NCBI GenBank assembly: GCA_963676865.2
Contig: CAXXSS010000001.1
Span: 1-64,000, forward strand
Direction: 5' to 3'
Origin: JAAYUD01 sp963676865
GTDB lineage: Bacteria; Bacteroidota; Bacteroidia; Bacteroidales; Bacteroidaceae
DNA length: 64,000 nt
Under the pieces are notes generated by a model. The model saw only the letters and a list, made by a program, of their open reading frames with translations, was not told the DNA's origin and searched no databases. Positions within the stretch are counted from its first letter, which is position 1, and the number at the start of each line of letters is the position of its first letter. Of this stretch, positions 53,882-63,905 are shown one piece after another. Made by a program: the position numbers and the translations under genes.

Positions 53882-55054
53882 GTGATGATACGTTTGATAT
53901 TATTGACCGACTTTACCGAGGCATTCCCTACCCATCTGTTGCAGGGAGTACTTCGATATGCCAAAGAGAAATCGCACGAACCATGGGTAGTATGCCGCAT
54001 GCCGCCTTCGTACAAAGACGAGTATACCATCACAGGTGTCTTGGAATGGGCTAAGAAATGGGGTGCCAATGCCATCATTGGCCGTTTCAACAACGATGAA
54101 GATGTAGAGCTGTTTGCACAAAACAATATTGTGGCGCTGGCCCAAGATTTCAAGCAGCGCTTCTCTACGATACCCAATGTAACAAGCGACTATTTCGCCA
54201 CAGGCGAAATGGCCGCTCGTTATCTTTTATCCAAAGGTTTCACCCACTTTGCTTTTTATGGCTATAAGGATACCGTATGGTCGGACGAACGATGCGAAGG
54301 CTTTCAGCGATACATCAAAGCTGCCGGCTATGGAGCGAACTTCATGACCTACAAGCAACAGACGCTCGAAGACTTATGGTTTTACGAGTCGACTCCTCTC
54401 GTCAAATGGCTCAAGTCCTTACCGCCACACACGGCGTTGTTTTGCTGCGACGACAATCAGAGCAACAAAATCATCGAGGTGTGCAACTTCAGCGACATCA
54501 AAATACCGCACGACATTGTAGTACTGGGGGTAGACAACGACACCACCGTGTGCAATCTCTCCGACCCTACCCTGTCGAGTGTCAATCTTAATATCGAAAA
54601 AGGAGGTTACGAAGCAGCGGCGCTCATCACTCAGCTCATGCGCGATCCGCAGGCTCCTTATCACAACGTGGTCATTAAACCCACGGGAATAGTCAACCGT
54701 ATGTCCACCAACATATACGTCACCGAAGATCCCCATATACTCAAAGCATTGGAATTTATTCACGAGCATCTGTCTACCCCACTCAGTGTGTCAGATGTGT
54801 TGAAGATTCTGCCTTTGTCACGCCGTCTGTTCGAAATAAAGTTCAAAACGATTACGGGACAATCGGTATACAACTACATCTCGACCCGACGAATGGAATT
54901 CTTCGCCCAGATGTTGCAAGAGAGCAGCCGACCGGTAAGCGACATCGCCATCGAATTGGGAATGAACAATTACGGTAATCTGGCCCGACAGTTTAAGGCC
55001 ATCAAAGGATGTACCCCCACCGCCTATCGAAAGAAACAAAAGAAAGGATTCTAA
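53882..55054 (+). CDS. XylR-type regulator: periplasmic-binding-like sensor with AraC DNA-binding domain
   Basis: 390 residues; Met1 and Met2 are adjacent possible starts. The N-terminal LacI-type sugar-sensing domain (~1-280) includes NVTSDYFATGEMAARYLLSKG, FCCDDNQSNKIIEV and VLGVDNDTTVCNLSDPTLSS. The C-terminal AraC domain (~285-388) includes ISTRRMEFFAQML and SDIAIELGMNNYGNLARQFK. This XylR-like layout activates sugar-utilisation genes when a monosaccharide binds. It closes the GH2/ROK locus, 34 bp after the GH2 gene, and likely controls it. Confidence 0.88.
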   Translation: MMIRLILLTDFTEAFPTHLLQGVLRYAKEKSHEPWVVCRMPPSYKDEYTITGVLEWAKKWGANAIIGRFNNDEDVELFAQNNIVALAQDFKQRFSTIPNVTSDYFATGEMAARYLLSKGFTHFAFYGYKDTVWSDERCEGFQRYIKAAGYGANFMTYKQQTLEDLWFYESTPLVKWLKSLPPHTALFCCDDNQSNKIIEVCNFSDIKIPHDIVVLGVDNDTTVCNLSDPTLSSVNLNIEKGGYEAAALITQLMRDPQAPYHNVVIKPTGIVNRMSTNIYVTEDPHILKALEFIHEHLSTPLSVSDVLKILPLSRRLFEIKFKTITGQSVYNYISTRRMEFFAQMLQESSRPVSDIAIELGMNNYGNLARQFKAIKGCTPTAYRKKQKKGF

Positions 55055-55070
55055 AAGAACTCGTAAGCGG

Positions 55071-56900
55071 TTAGCCCAATTCCAAACCGAATTTTTGCTG
55101 AAAATCGACAAGCGATTTATTTTTCTCCGCCATGAACTTAAATCGATCCGGCCCGCTCACAGGACGGAAGTTCTCGTCCTTCTCGCTCACTCGTACAGAG
55201 ACTTCCAATTGAGCGTTATTCAACTCTTTGCGCAAAAAGTTCTTCATCTGAACTTTTATGACTTCATTCAGTTCTCTTGCCACAAACTCATTGTCTACCA
55301 CAAACTCAAGATGCGTGGCATCCAACAGTTTGGAAACAAAGTTCGGCATTTGTATCGATAGCGCTTTATGTTCGATGGGCAATATTTGTGCAAATCGACG
55401 TATCTGGAACCGCAAGCGGTCTTCTGCTATCGGATCATTTCCAATACCTTCCAATACCTCCGCAGCAAGAGCCTTTTCTTCTTTTTCCTTTTTCTTATCG
55501 TTGGCATGCAGCATCGATATGCCCAGTTGCCCTTTGCTCACAACCGGAATCTGACTTTTCTTTTCTGATTTATTCTTCAACAAGTTCGTCATTGTCTTTT
55601 CCTGCTCACTCTGAGCCTGCTCCGTAGCAGCAGGAGTTTGTAGACGTTGCTCTTGAGTCTGAGCACTTTGAGCAGAAGACTGTTGAACGCTTCCGACAGA
55701 AGCATGATTGTCTGTCGGAACTGGAGCAGCTGTATTAGCCGGCTGAATTTTCTTTATTTGGTGCATCTTCGTAGGGGTACCCCCACTACCACCGCTATCA
55801 TCGCCACCTTCTGTAAGTTGGGCGAGTTCGATGAGTGTCAGCTCTACGAGCAGACGTTTATTGCGACTGGTACGGTAGTTCATATCACAATCATTGCACA
55901 ACTTGATAGCCCGATACAAGAATTTCACCGGACACTGCTTGGCCTGCGTAGCATATCGTTCGCGAATATTATCACTGGTTTCGAGCAATTTCACCGTTGC
56001 GGCATCGTGAGCCACAAGCAGATCGCGAAAATGCGAAGCCAGTCCGCCAATAAACCGACTGCCTTCAAAACCCTTATCCAATATATCATTATATAGCAAG
56101 AGCGATTCACTTACATTGTTTGCCAACAACATATCTGTCAACCGAAAATAATATTCGTAATCCAATACATTGAGATTCTCAATAATATTTTGATAGGTGA
56201 TATTGCCTCCCGTAAAACTTGCCACCTGATCGAAGATAGACAACGAGTCGCGCATACCTCCATCGGCCTTTATGGCAATAATATTCAGCGCATCCCTTTC
56301 GGCTTTAATGTGTTCGCTTTCGGCTACATAAGCCAAATGATCTACAATATCTTTCACACCGATACGGCTAAAGTCATAAATCTGGCAACGCGACAAAATA
56401 GTAGGCAGCACCTTATGTTTTTCGGTTGTCGCCAATATGAAGATAACGTAATGCGGAGGCTCTTCCAATGTTTTCAGAAACGCATTAAATGCAGCTGTCG
56501 AGAGCATGTGAACCTCATCGATGATATAAACCTTATATTTGCCCGACTGAGGCGGAATACGCACTTGTTCGATCAGCGTCCGGATATCGTCCACCGAATT
56601 GTTGGACGCGGCATCCAGTTCGTATATATTGAGCGAACGCTGTTCGTTGAACGAACGGCACGATTCGCATTCATTGCACGCCTCGCCCTCGGCAGTAAGA
56701 TTAGAGCAGTTTATAGTTTTGGCAAAAATTCTGGCACAAGTTGTCTTACCCACACCACGAGGTCCACAAAACAAATAGGCATGCGCCAACTTGCCGGTCA
56801 AGATAGCATTCTTCAATGTAGTAGTAAGCGACTTCTGTCCCACTACCGACTTGAAGGTCGCAGGGCGATACTTCAGTGCAGAAACAATATAATTGTCCAT
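55071..56900 (-). CDS. dnaX: DNA polymerase III subunit gamma/tau
   Basis: 609 residues. Walker A is FCGPRGVGKTT (~43-53). A zinc-binding cluster of four Cys follows (NCSNLTAEGEACNECESC). The Walker B region is YIIDEVHMLS; sensor 1 is ILATTEKHKVLPTILSRCQ. The C-terminal extension (~400-609) is Gln/Ala-rich with a tau-like part. It is the clamp-loader ATPase of the replisome. The gene converges with the regulator at 55054, with only 16 bp between stops. Confidence 0.95.
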   Translation of the reverse strand: MDNYIVSALKYRPATFKSVVGQKSLTTTLKNAILTGKLAHAYLFCGPRGVGKTTCARIFAKTINCSNLTAEGEACNECESCRSFNEQRSLNIYELDAASNNSVDDIRTLIEQVRIPPQSGKYKVYIIDEVHMLSTAAFNAFLKTLEEPPHYVIFILATTEKHKVLPTILSRCQIYDFSRIGVKDIVDHLAYVAESEHIKAERDALNIIAIKADGGMRDSLSIFDQVASFTGGNITYQNIIENLNVLDYEYYFRLTDMLLANNVSESLLLYNDILDKGFEGSRFIGGLASHFRDLLVAHDAATVKLLETSDNIRERYATQAKQCPVKFLYRAIKLCNDCDMNYRTSRNKRLLVELTLIELAQLTEGGDDSGGSGGTPTKMHQIKKIQPANTAAPVPTDNHASVGSVQQSSAQSAQTQEQRLQTPAATEQAQSEQEKTMTNLLKNKSEKKSQIPVVSKGQLGISMLHANDKKKEKEEKALAAEVLEGIGNDPIAEDRLRFQIRRFAQILPIEHKALSIQMPNFVSKLLDATHLEFVVDNEFVARELNEVIKVQMKNFLRKELNNAQLEVSVRVSEKDENFRPVSGPDRFKFMAEKNKSLVDFQQKFGLELG

Positions 56901-56926
56901 TTGGAAAAAATATCTAAGTTATCATG

Positions 56927-56934
56927 CAAAGATA
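56927..56934 (-). promoter_or_regulatory. -7 box of dnaX
   Basis: CAAAGATA on + (TAnnTTTG on minus), 27 bases before the start codon at 56900. Confidence 0.45.
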
Positions 56935-56953
56935 GTGTTTTTAATGGTTATTA

Positions 56954-56985
56954 TTGTTTATCTCAACAAAAAAACTGTATATTTG
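56954..56985 (+). promoter_or_regulatory. Promoter of the FtsB/DivIC-like gene
   Basis: TTG at 56954-56956, 21 bases, then TATATTTG at 56978-56985; the ATG is 42 bases on. Confidence 0.5.
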
Positions 56986-57027
56986 CATCAAATTAAGTCA
57001 ATATATTATTAAATAATATTCGCTGCC

Positions 57028-57327
57028 ATGTTCGATAAGTTCCTAAAGAAAAAATGGATGAGAGGGCTCAAATACATCATCACGTTGATGCTATTTGGGG
57101 TGATTATCATCTTTCTGGACGAGAACAATTTGATAAAGCGGTTCAACAACGCCCGCACAATCGACGAGATGCAAGACGAAATAGATCAATGCAAAAACGA
57201 CTTCAAATCCAACACCCTGAAGTTGCACATGCTACAGACCAATCCCCACTATATCGAAAAAATAGCTCGGGAAAAATATTTAATGAAAAAGCCAAACGAA
57301 GACGTATACGTATTTGAAAAAAGATGA
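57028..57327 (+). CDS. FtsB/DivIC-family septum formation protein
   Basis: 99 residues: short basic N-terminus, one membrane segment (~15-32, YIITLMLFGVIIIFL), then a coiled coil (~43-75) and the C-terminal IARE(K)YLMKKPNEDVYVFE motif characteristic of DivIC/FtsB. It belongs to the divisome, linking FtsL/FtsQ-type partners in the inner membrane. The stop overlaps the next ATG (ATGA), so the following membrane protein is co-translated. Confidence 0.85.
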   Translation: MFDKFLKKKWMRGLKYIITLMLFGVIIIFLDENNLIKRFNNARTIDEMQDEIDQCKNDFKSNTLKLHMLQTNPHYIEKIAREKYLMKKPNEDVYVFEKR

Positions 57328-57671
57328 ATAAAATAATCTCAGCCATATTTGCCACTGGATCCGTGCTTGCCATAAGCGGTCTGCTCACCTATTTATTTTA
57401 TTGGCCATTAGCTCCCTATCTTTATCTTATCGGGACAACAATGATTGCCATTGCGCTTATCTTCATGCGAGAAAAAAGTGAAGATCCCGTAGTACGAAGA
57501 CTAAGCATGCAACAACTCTTGGGAGGTCTGCTCTTATTCGTTTCGGGTGTCTTGATGACTGTCATGCACAAAAACGAATGGATTCTCGCCTTGGCCATCG
57601 CCTGCGTATTTCTACTCTATTCGTCATTCCGTATGTCGTATATTGAAAAGAAAAAGAATAAGAATATATAA
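57324..57671 (+). CDS. Small four-helix membrane protein, unknown function
   Basis: 115 residues with four hydrophobic segments (about 6-27, 31-48, 65-83, 87-103) and a basic tail (EKKKNKNI). The start ATG overlaps the end of the DivIC-like gene by four bases. Family not recognised. The coupling to a divisome gene hints at a role in envelope or division, but nothing in the residues proves it. Confidence 0.7.
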   Translation: MNKIISAIFATGSVLAISGLLTYLFYWPLAPYLYLIGTTMIAIALIFMREKSEDPVVRRLSMQQLLGGLLLFVSGVLMTVMHKNEWILALAIACVFLLYSSFRMSYIEKKKNKNI

Positions 57672-57752
57672 ATCGATTGATCTTTGCTGGTAACTTTCAC
57701 TATCAAGACCTATTGGGTACTTTATTCCATAACAAACCTATGCTGTTCATAC

Positions 57753-57785
57753 AAAAAAACGACCTGATACATCACGCACCAGATC
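57753..57785 (-). terminator. Terminator of the efflux operon
   Basis: On the minus strand GATCTG...CAGGTC (57785-57780 with 57766-57761) forms a short stem with a G.U pair, followed by seven T (57759-57753). Confidence 0.5.
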
Positions 57786-57906
57786 ATCTTTGATTATTGC
57801 TATCATCTCATTCTATTTGCTTCATATATTCTTTTTAGACTTAAAAAAATAGCATTTAATCGCTCATAATCAATATATAAAAAAGAAAATCGAAATATCA
57901 CTCCTA

Positions 57907-59265
57907 TTATAATCCTCCACCTAGCGCGTGATAAAGATTCACCACCCCTTGTATTTTGTCAAACATATCTTGAACTTCCGACAATTCGGCATCAAGCAAT
58001 GTTTGTTGTGCAGTCAATACTTCGAGATAAGTTGTAGAAGAGTGACTCATAATTAATTCGGTCTTGCTCAGTGCTTCCTGTAACATTGCTATTCGCCCAC
58101 GGCCTATCTCCATACGTTGTCGTGCTATCTGCCATTGTATTAATGCATCATTCACCTCTTTACCAGCATCAAGAAGCTTTTGTTGAAAAAGAATGGCAGC
58201 CTCTTCTTGTCTCAATTTCGCAATCTGAAGTGTAGCCCTATTCGTTCCCTTGTTAAATAAGGATTGTGTAAGTCCTCCTATTGCATTAAGCAACCATTTA
58301 CCGGGATTTATCACAACCCCTCCTCCATTATTGGTCCAGCCCATTGTACCAGACAACACTATACTTGGATAGAATACGGCACGTGCTGCATTTGTGGCAT
58401 AAAACGCTTGTGCAAGATTATATTCCGCTTGCCGCACATCAGGACGATTAGATAGCAATTTCAATGGTACACCTATCGAAAACTTTTCAGGAAAACTTAT
58501 TTCCGACAGACTGTTGCGCTCTATGCGTTGTGGTGACATACCCAATAATACAGACAAAGCATTTTCCATACCGCAGATATTCTTACGAATCGACAACACC
58601 GATGTCTCAAGTAACATTCTATTAGCTTTTGCTTGCAACACGGCAGTATCGTTAGATTTTCCAGACTTCTTCAACGCTTCGAGAGTCGATATTGTCTTTC
58701 TCCAACAATCCAATGTCCGTTCATTGATCGATAGCTGGCTATCAAGCAGTAACAGCGAAAAATAACTATTGGCTATCGTAGCTACGAGCTCTGCATGTAC
58801 CGCTTGTTGATATGCGCGCGTACCTTCCAAAGCTGCTCGTGCACCGCGTTGAGCATTGGTTACCTTACCGAAGATATCCAATTCCCAGCTGGCCGATATT
58901 CCCAAATTATAGGTATGAGTAACCGAGTTGCCACCATATCTATTCACCGCCCCTTCAGAGGTGAGCGAAACAGATGGCAGATAAGATAGTCGGGCGTTCG
59001 TCAATGCAGTTTCTGCTTCTTCAACACGCAAGCGGGCTATACGTAGATCGGCATTATGTGCCAAACCTTGTTCTATCAGAATTTGCAATCGCTTATCAAC
59101 AAATAGTTCTCGCCACGAAAACGAAGCCAGTGGTGCTATAGTGTCTGCGCATTCTACGTCTCTGTATTGCGCATCGACTTTTATATCTGGACGCGAGTAG
59201 GTTTTGTACATTTTGCAACCTGTCAATAGACAGGCTACTGAAAACAATATCATTAATCGTTTCAT
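57907..59265 (-). CDS. Outer-membrane efflux lipoprotein, TolC/OprM type
   Basis: 452 residues. The lipoprotein signal is LFSVACLLTGCKMY. Two OEP repeats (~60-240 and ~260-450) include ELVATIANSYFSLLLLDSQL and SNRPDVRQAEYNLAQAFYATN, the NodT-family landmark. It forms the outer channel of the RND pump. The start overlaps the end of the RND gene by four bases. Last gene of the operon. Confidence 0.92.
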   Translation of the reverse strand: MKRLMILFSVACLLTGCKMYKTYSRPDIKVDAQYRDVECADTIAPLASFSWRELFVDKRLQILIEQGLAHNADLRIARLRVEEAETALTNARLSYLPSVSLTSEGAVNRYGGNSVTHTYNLGISASWELDIFGKVTNAQRGARAALEGTRAYQQAVHAELVATIANSYFSLLLLDSQLSINERTLDCWRKTISTLEALKKSGKSNDTAVLQAKANRMLLETSVLSIRKNICGMENALSVLLGMSPQRIERNSLSEISFPEKFSIGVPLKLLSNRPDVRQAEYNLAQAFYATNAARAVFYPSIVLSGTMGWTNNGGGVVINPGKWLLNAIGGLTQSLFNKGTNRATLQIAKLRQEEAAILFQQKLLDAGKEVNDALIQWQIARQRMEIGRGRIAMLQEALSKTELIMSHSSTTYLEVLTAQQTLLDAELSEVQDMFDKIQGVVNLYHALGGGL

Positions 59266-62200
59266 ACGTTACGAGTATTTTCTATTTTTCCTATTTCTGT
59301 TTTTTCCTGCCTGTTTGTATTGGACAATTGTCTAAATTTCCATTTTTCCTGCAAGTACTGAAATACAATGAATAAAGCCGGAACAAAAAACACCAATGCC
59401 AATGTACCTACAATCATACCACCTACAACACCCGATGCAAGAGAGCGGCTACCATTAGCTCCGACGCCATGTGCAAACATTAGAGGCAGCAACCCGAATA
59501 TCATCGCCAATACAGTCATCAATATCGGCCGCAGACGCACTTTTGCCGCACTATAAGCAGCTTGCACGAGCGACATTCCGGCCCGACGGCGTTTGGCTGC
59601 ATATTCTGTAATCAAGATTGCAGTCTTTGAAAGCAATCCGATAATCATAATCAATCCCGTCTGCATATAAATATTGTTCTCCAAATCAAATATAAGGGCA
59701 AATAAGAAACTACCCAATAGCCCACAAGGAACAGATAGTATGACAGCAAACGGAATCAGAAAACTCTCGTACAATGAACAGAGTACCAGATAGATCAAGA
59801 GCATACAAATACCAAAAATAATTACCACATTACTTGTAGTCTTACTTTCCTCACGCGATATTCCACCATATTCATAACTATAGTTTTTGGGCAACACATT
59901 TACCGCCGTTTCCTTAATGGCTTTCAATGCATCTCCCGAACTATATCCATTTGCAGCACTACCATTGACAGATATGGCATTATAGAGATTAAAACGTGTC
60001 AAATCCGAAGGACCGTAAGTCTTTGTCAGTTTCACAAATTGACTTAGAGGACTCATTTCATCACCCACTCTTATATAAAGGTGATTCAGCGACTCTGGTG
60101 TGACGCGATATTCCGGTCCAGCCTGCATCGTGACGCGATAAAGTTTGGAGAAACGGTTAAAGTCCGATATATAAGCACCGGTATAGTATCCCGAGAGAGT
60201 CTCCAGAACTTCTATGGGCGAGATATCTGCCTGTACACACTTCGCAGCATCTATATCTACCCAATATTGTGGATAACTCGTTTCAAAAGTAGAATTGATG
60301 GCACCTATCTCCGGACGTCGAGAGAGTGCAGCTATAAACTCGTCAGCCACTTTCTTGAATTTATCGATACTGCCTCCCATCTTGTCTTGAAGATAGAGCT
60401 CAAAACCATTGCCCATACCATAACCCGAAATCATCGGCGAAGACATGGCATATATCTTGGCATCGGGTATTTCAGACCCAAAAGTATTGATGCGATTGAT
60501 GATATCATTCACCGATTGTCCATCTCCCTTACGTTTGCTCCAATCGTTGAGGGATATAAAATACATACCCATCGATGGCCCTGAACCTTCAAACGAATAG
60601 CCTGCAACATCGGCGCGATATCGAATTCCGGGAATCTGGGCCAGTTTTTTGTCCAACGTGTTCATCGTCTTCATATTCTGAGCCATCGATGTTCCAGGTT
60701 TGGAATTCATACTCACCATCACGCTTCCTGTATCTTCATCTGGAATAAGCCCTGTCTTGGTAGTACGCACAAGCAACGTAAGCAATACCAACGAAACAAG
60801 CAACGTGCTCCACATCAACCAACGCCTTTTTACAAAGAGCATAGCTCCGCGCACATATCGTCGCGACATAATATCAAAAACGGCATTAAATGCGCTTCTA
60901 AAACGGGCAGCAAAGTTGTTTCTCGTATTGCCACATTCGTCAATATAGGGTTTGAGCAATAGAGCGCATAGTGCCGGAGAAAGCGTAAATGCGTTTATAG
61001 CCGATATCCCTACCGCCACAGCCATCGTTACGCCAAATTGTTTGTAGAACGCTCCCGATGTTCCGCCCATCATCGCTACAGGAATAAATACAGCCATAAA
61101 TATCAGGGTAGAAGTCAATATCGCCGACGACACCCCTTTCATGGCGTCATCCGTTGCCACATAAGAAGATTGATAGCCAGCATCAAATTTAGACTGCACG
61201 GCTTCTACTACAACGATAGCATCATCCACCACAGTTCCAATGGCAAGAACCAATGCGAATAGAGTCAACAGATTGATAGAAAATCCAAACAAGGACATGA
61301 AAGCAAAGGTTCCTATGATCGATACAAAAATAGAGATAGTGGGAATAAGCGTAGAGCGCAAATCCTGCAAGAAAACATACACCACTATTATCACCAACAA
61401 GATAGCTTCCAACAACGTTTTTATAACTTCGTATATCGAAGCATAAAGAAATTTGTTGGTATCGTTCAACGTCACAAATTCCAAGCCATGGGGCATTTCC
61501 TTGCTTATCTCGCCAAGTACTCTATCTATTTCCTTGATGGTCTTTGCCGCATTCGACCCTGCCATTTGATAGATCATAGCCATAGCCGCCTTATGCCCAT
61601 TTAGCGCAGTACTGTAATTATACATTTCATCACCCAATTTTATATCGGCTACATCTTTCAATCGCAGCACTTCTCCATTAGGTAAAGAGCGGAGTACCAG
61701 ATTACCAAATTCTGACGTCGTAGACAAACGTCCACGATATTTCATCGTATACTCATAGGCGTTTTGATGATTTGAACCGAACGAACCGGTAGAAGCCTCT
61801 ATATTTTGCTTTGCAAGTGTAGTAGCAATATCGTTCGGAATCAACTTGTATTGAGCCATTTTGTCAGGTTTCAACCAAATGCGCATACTATAATTAGAAC
61901 CATACTGCATGACATTCCCCACTCCCCCGATACGCTTCAATTTGGGCTCCACATTGATTTTCATGTAATTGTTCAAAAATTGGAGGTCATACTTGTCATC
62001 CGGAGAATACAGTGCAAAAGTTTTCAGCTCGGAATTCTGTTGCTTTTCTGTCGTCACACCCATCTTGGTCGCTTCGGCAGGTAGCAGGCTCAATGCTTTT
62101 GTTATACGATTCTGAACATTTACAGAAGCCATGTCGGCATTTGCCCCTTGTTTGAAATATATATTGATAGTGGCGTCGCCGCTGTTCGATGCTGTCGATG

Positions 62201-62438
62201 TGATGTAATTCATGTTTTCCACCCCATTTATAGCCTCTTCCAATGGTATTATTACGGCTTTCTGAACAGTTTCAGCATTAGCTCCAGGATACATGGCATA
62301 CACTTGTATTGTCGGCGGTGCTATGTCTGGATATTGTTCTACCGGAAGACTAAACAAAGCAATAGTCCCCATTAGCACTATTAAGACAGAAATCACAATC
62401 GAAAGTACCGGACGCTCTATAAAGTATCTCAAATTCAT
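59262..62438 (-). CDS. RND efflux transporter, AcrB/HAE1 type
   Basis: 1058 residues with twelve membrane segments in two halves. FIERPVLSIVISVLIVLMGTIALF is TM1 with the HAE1 start. The proton-relay pair is in TM4 (GTVVDDAIVVVEAV). The second half has MIIGLLSKTAILITEYA. Large periplasmic loops include the docking and porter domains. It uses the proton gradient to expel drugs, bile salts or similar compounds. Start 14 bp after the adaptor gene. Confidence 0.95.
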   Translation of the reverse strand: MNLRYFIERPVLSIVISVLIVLMGTIALFSLPVEQYPDIAPPTIQVYAMYPGANAETVQKAVIIPLEEAINGVENMNYITSTASNSGDATINIYFKQGANADMASVNVQNRITKALSLLPAEATKMGVTTEKQQNSELKTFALYSPDDKYDLQFLNNYMKINVEPKLKRIGGVGNVMQYGSNYSMRIWLKPDKMAQYKLIPNDIATTLAKQNIEASTGSFGSNHQNAYEYTMKYRGRLSTTSEFGNLVLRSLPNGEVLRLKDVADIKLGDEMYNYSTALNGHKAAMAMIYQMAGSNAAKTIKEIDRVLGEISKEMPHGLEFVTLNDTNKFLYASIYEVIKTLLEAILLVIIVVYVFLQDLRSTLIPTISIFVSIIGTFAFMSLFGFSINLLTLFALVLAIGTVVDDAIVVVEAVQSKFDAGYQSSYVATDDAMKGVSSAILTSTLIFMAVFIPVAMMGGTSGAFYKQFGVTMAVAVGISAINAFTLSPALCALLLKPYIDECGNTRNNFAARFRSAFNAVFDIMSRRYVRGAMLFVKRRWLMWSTLLVSLVLLTLLVRTTKTGLIPDEDTGSVMVSMNSKPGTSMAQNMKTMNTLDKKLAQIPGIRYRADVAGYSFEGSGPSMGMYFISLNDWSKRKGDGQSVNDIINRINTFGSEIPDAKIYAMSSPMISGYGMGNGFELYLQDKMGGSIDKFKKVADEFIAALSRRPEIGAINSTFETSYPQYWVDIDAAKCVQADISPIEVLETLSGYYTGAYISDFNRFSKLYRVTMQAGPEYRVTPESLNHLYIRVGDEMSPLSQFVKLTKTYGPSDLTRFNLYNAISVNGSAANGYSSGDALKAIKETAVNVLPKNYSYEYGGISREESKTTSNVVIIFGICMLLIYLVLCSLYESFLIPFAVILSVPCGLLGSFLFALIFDLENNIYMQTGLIMIIGLLSKTAILITEYAAKRRRAGMSLVQAAYSAAKVRLRPILMTVLAMIFGLLPLMFAHGVGANGSRSLASGVVGGMIVGTLALVFFVPALFIVFQYLQEKWKFRQLSNTNRQEKTEIGKIENTRNV

Positions 62439-62451
62439 TATAAACTTCTTT

Positions 62452-63564
62452 TTATTTTTTTATTTTTATCTCCATTCCATCTTCCAATAGACCTACACCT
62501 TCACCTACAATGACGTCTCCCGGTTTTAGTCCACTACGCACCACATAGTCGTTGCCGTCATTAAGTTTATCTACTACAATGGGAATCGATGCAACTTTGC
62601 CTTTTATCACTTTGTATGCAAATATTTTGTCCTGCAATTCATACGTCGCACTTTGCGGAATAACCACTACATCCTGTTCCTTATAAGCGATAATAACATT
62701 TCCTATACCTCCACTCCAAAGCATACGCTTTTTGTTGGGAAACATACTTCTGATTGATACGGTTCCAGTCTGACGATTTATCACACCGCTGATCGTCTTT
62801 ATCCGCCCGCGCGCTTCATAGATTGTTCCGTCATTCAGTTGTAGACTTATGGGAGGCATCTGCCGAATGGCATTCTCAGGCGATCCGTATTGTTTGACCA
62901 AATTGCGCAATTGGTTCTCGGTCATCGAAAAATAGACATACATCTGCGCATTATCCGATACGGTGGTCAGAGGTTGTGCCATAGAAGGTCCCACAAGACT
63001 TCCTTCCCGATAAGGCAACGTCCCTATCGTACCATCCGATGGACTTTTCACTTCGGTATACGAAAGACTATTGCGGGCATCCATCCTTTGCGCATGAGCT
63101 TGCTCCACTCCGGCGCGGGCTATTGCCAAGGCATTGCGGGCAGCTTTGAGTTCATACTCCGACACTACATTTGCCTTAAAAAGGTCTTGTTTGGCAGCAT
63201 ACTCCAGGAGAGCACTCCTTACTTGGGCTTCAGCTGCCTTCACATTGGCTGTTGCTGTACGCAATGCCGCTTCATAAGCCACTCTATTGATAACAAACAG
63301 CACTTCTCCTTTTCTTACTTTTTGCCCTTCATGCACGCAAAGGCGTGAAATCGTACCCGATATTTGCGGATAGATTTCAATATCTTGCTGTCCACGAATC
63401 GAAGCCGAATAAGATTCTTTTATTTCTACTGACTTTTTCGAAACAGTTATCACATTAAAACGGTGTGGCGATTCTTGATGCTGCCGATACTGACAAGACA
63501 CTAATAGTATCATGCAGATTATCAAACCTGCCAAAGATCTGATTTTCTTATTACAAAGAGTCAT
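62452..63564 (-). CDS. RND efflux adaptor (membrane fusion protein, AcrA type)
   Basis: 370 residues. The lipoprotein signal is LIICMILLVSCQY. The lipoyl halves are IYPQISGTISRLCVHEGQKV and YTEVKSPSDGTIGTLPYREG, flanking an alpha hairpin (~100-165). A beta-barrel and membrane-proximal domain follow. It links the RND pump to the outer channel. First gene of the operon; no local regulator is visible in the 340-bp gap upstream. Confidence 0.93.
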   Translation of the reverse strand: MTLCNKKIRSLAGLIICMILLVSCQYRQHQESPHRFNVITVSKKSVEIKESYSASIRGQQDIEIYPQISGTISRLCVHEGQKVRKGEVLFVINRVAYEAALRTATANVKAAEAQVRSALLEYAAKQDLFKANVVSEYELKAARNALAIARAGVEQAHAQRMDARNSLSYTEVKSPSDGTIGTLPYREGSLVGPSMAQPLTTVSDNAQMYVYFSMTENQLRNLVKQYGSPENAIRQMPPISLQLNDGTIYEARGRIKTISGVINRQTGTVSIRSMFPNKKRMLWSGGIGNVIIAYKEQDVVVIPQSATYELQDKIFAYKVIKGKVASIPIVVDKLNDGNDYVVRSGLKPGDVIVGEGVGLLEDGMEIKIKK

Positions 63565-63875
63565 AAAATATTATTTTTCTTTCTATTTTCAGCATGCAAA
63601 GAAATAGAAAAACCCAAGAGACTACAATCAGAATCTTCCTCAAACACCCAAAATAAAGTCCGAATCATCAAAACTCACTTCATCAACCAAAATCATTCAT
63701 TGCTTCACTCTTTTCATTTCTATCATACATACCACCAATAGCCAATAATCATCGGTTACTTTGCCGGAATGCACTTCCCTCCAAATTTCATCCGTCTCAG
63801 AAGCTTTTTTTTACGTTTCAGAGACTTTTATATTAAAAAACAACAAGTTATTTCCGTCCTTTGCATAAATAAAAA

Positions 63876-63883
63876 TATCTTTG
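63876..63883 (+). promoter_or_regulatory. -7 box of the last gene
   Basis: TATCTTTG (TAnnTTTG), 22 bases before the ATG at 63906. Confidence 0.5.
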
Positions 63884-63905
63884 CAAATAGATAGACAGCA
63901 GAAAT

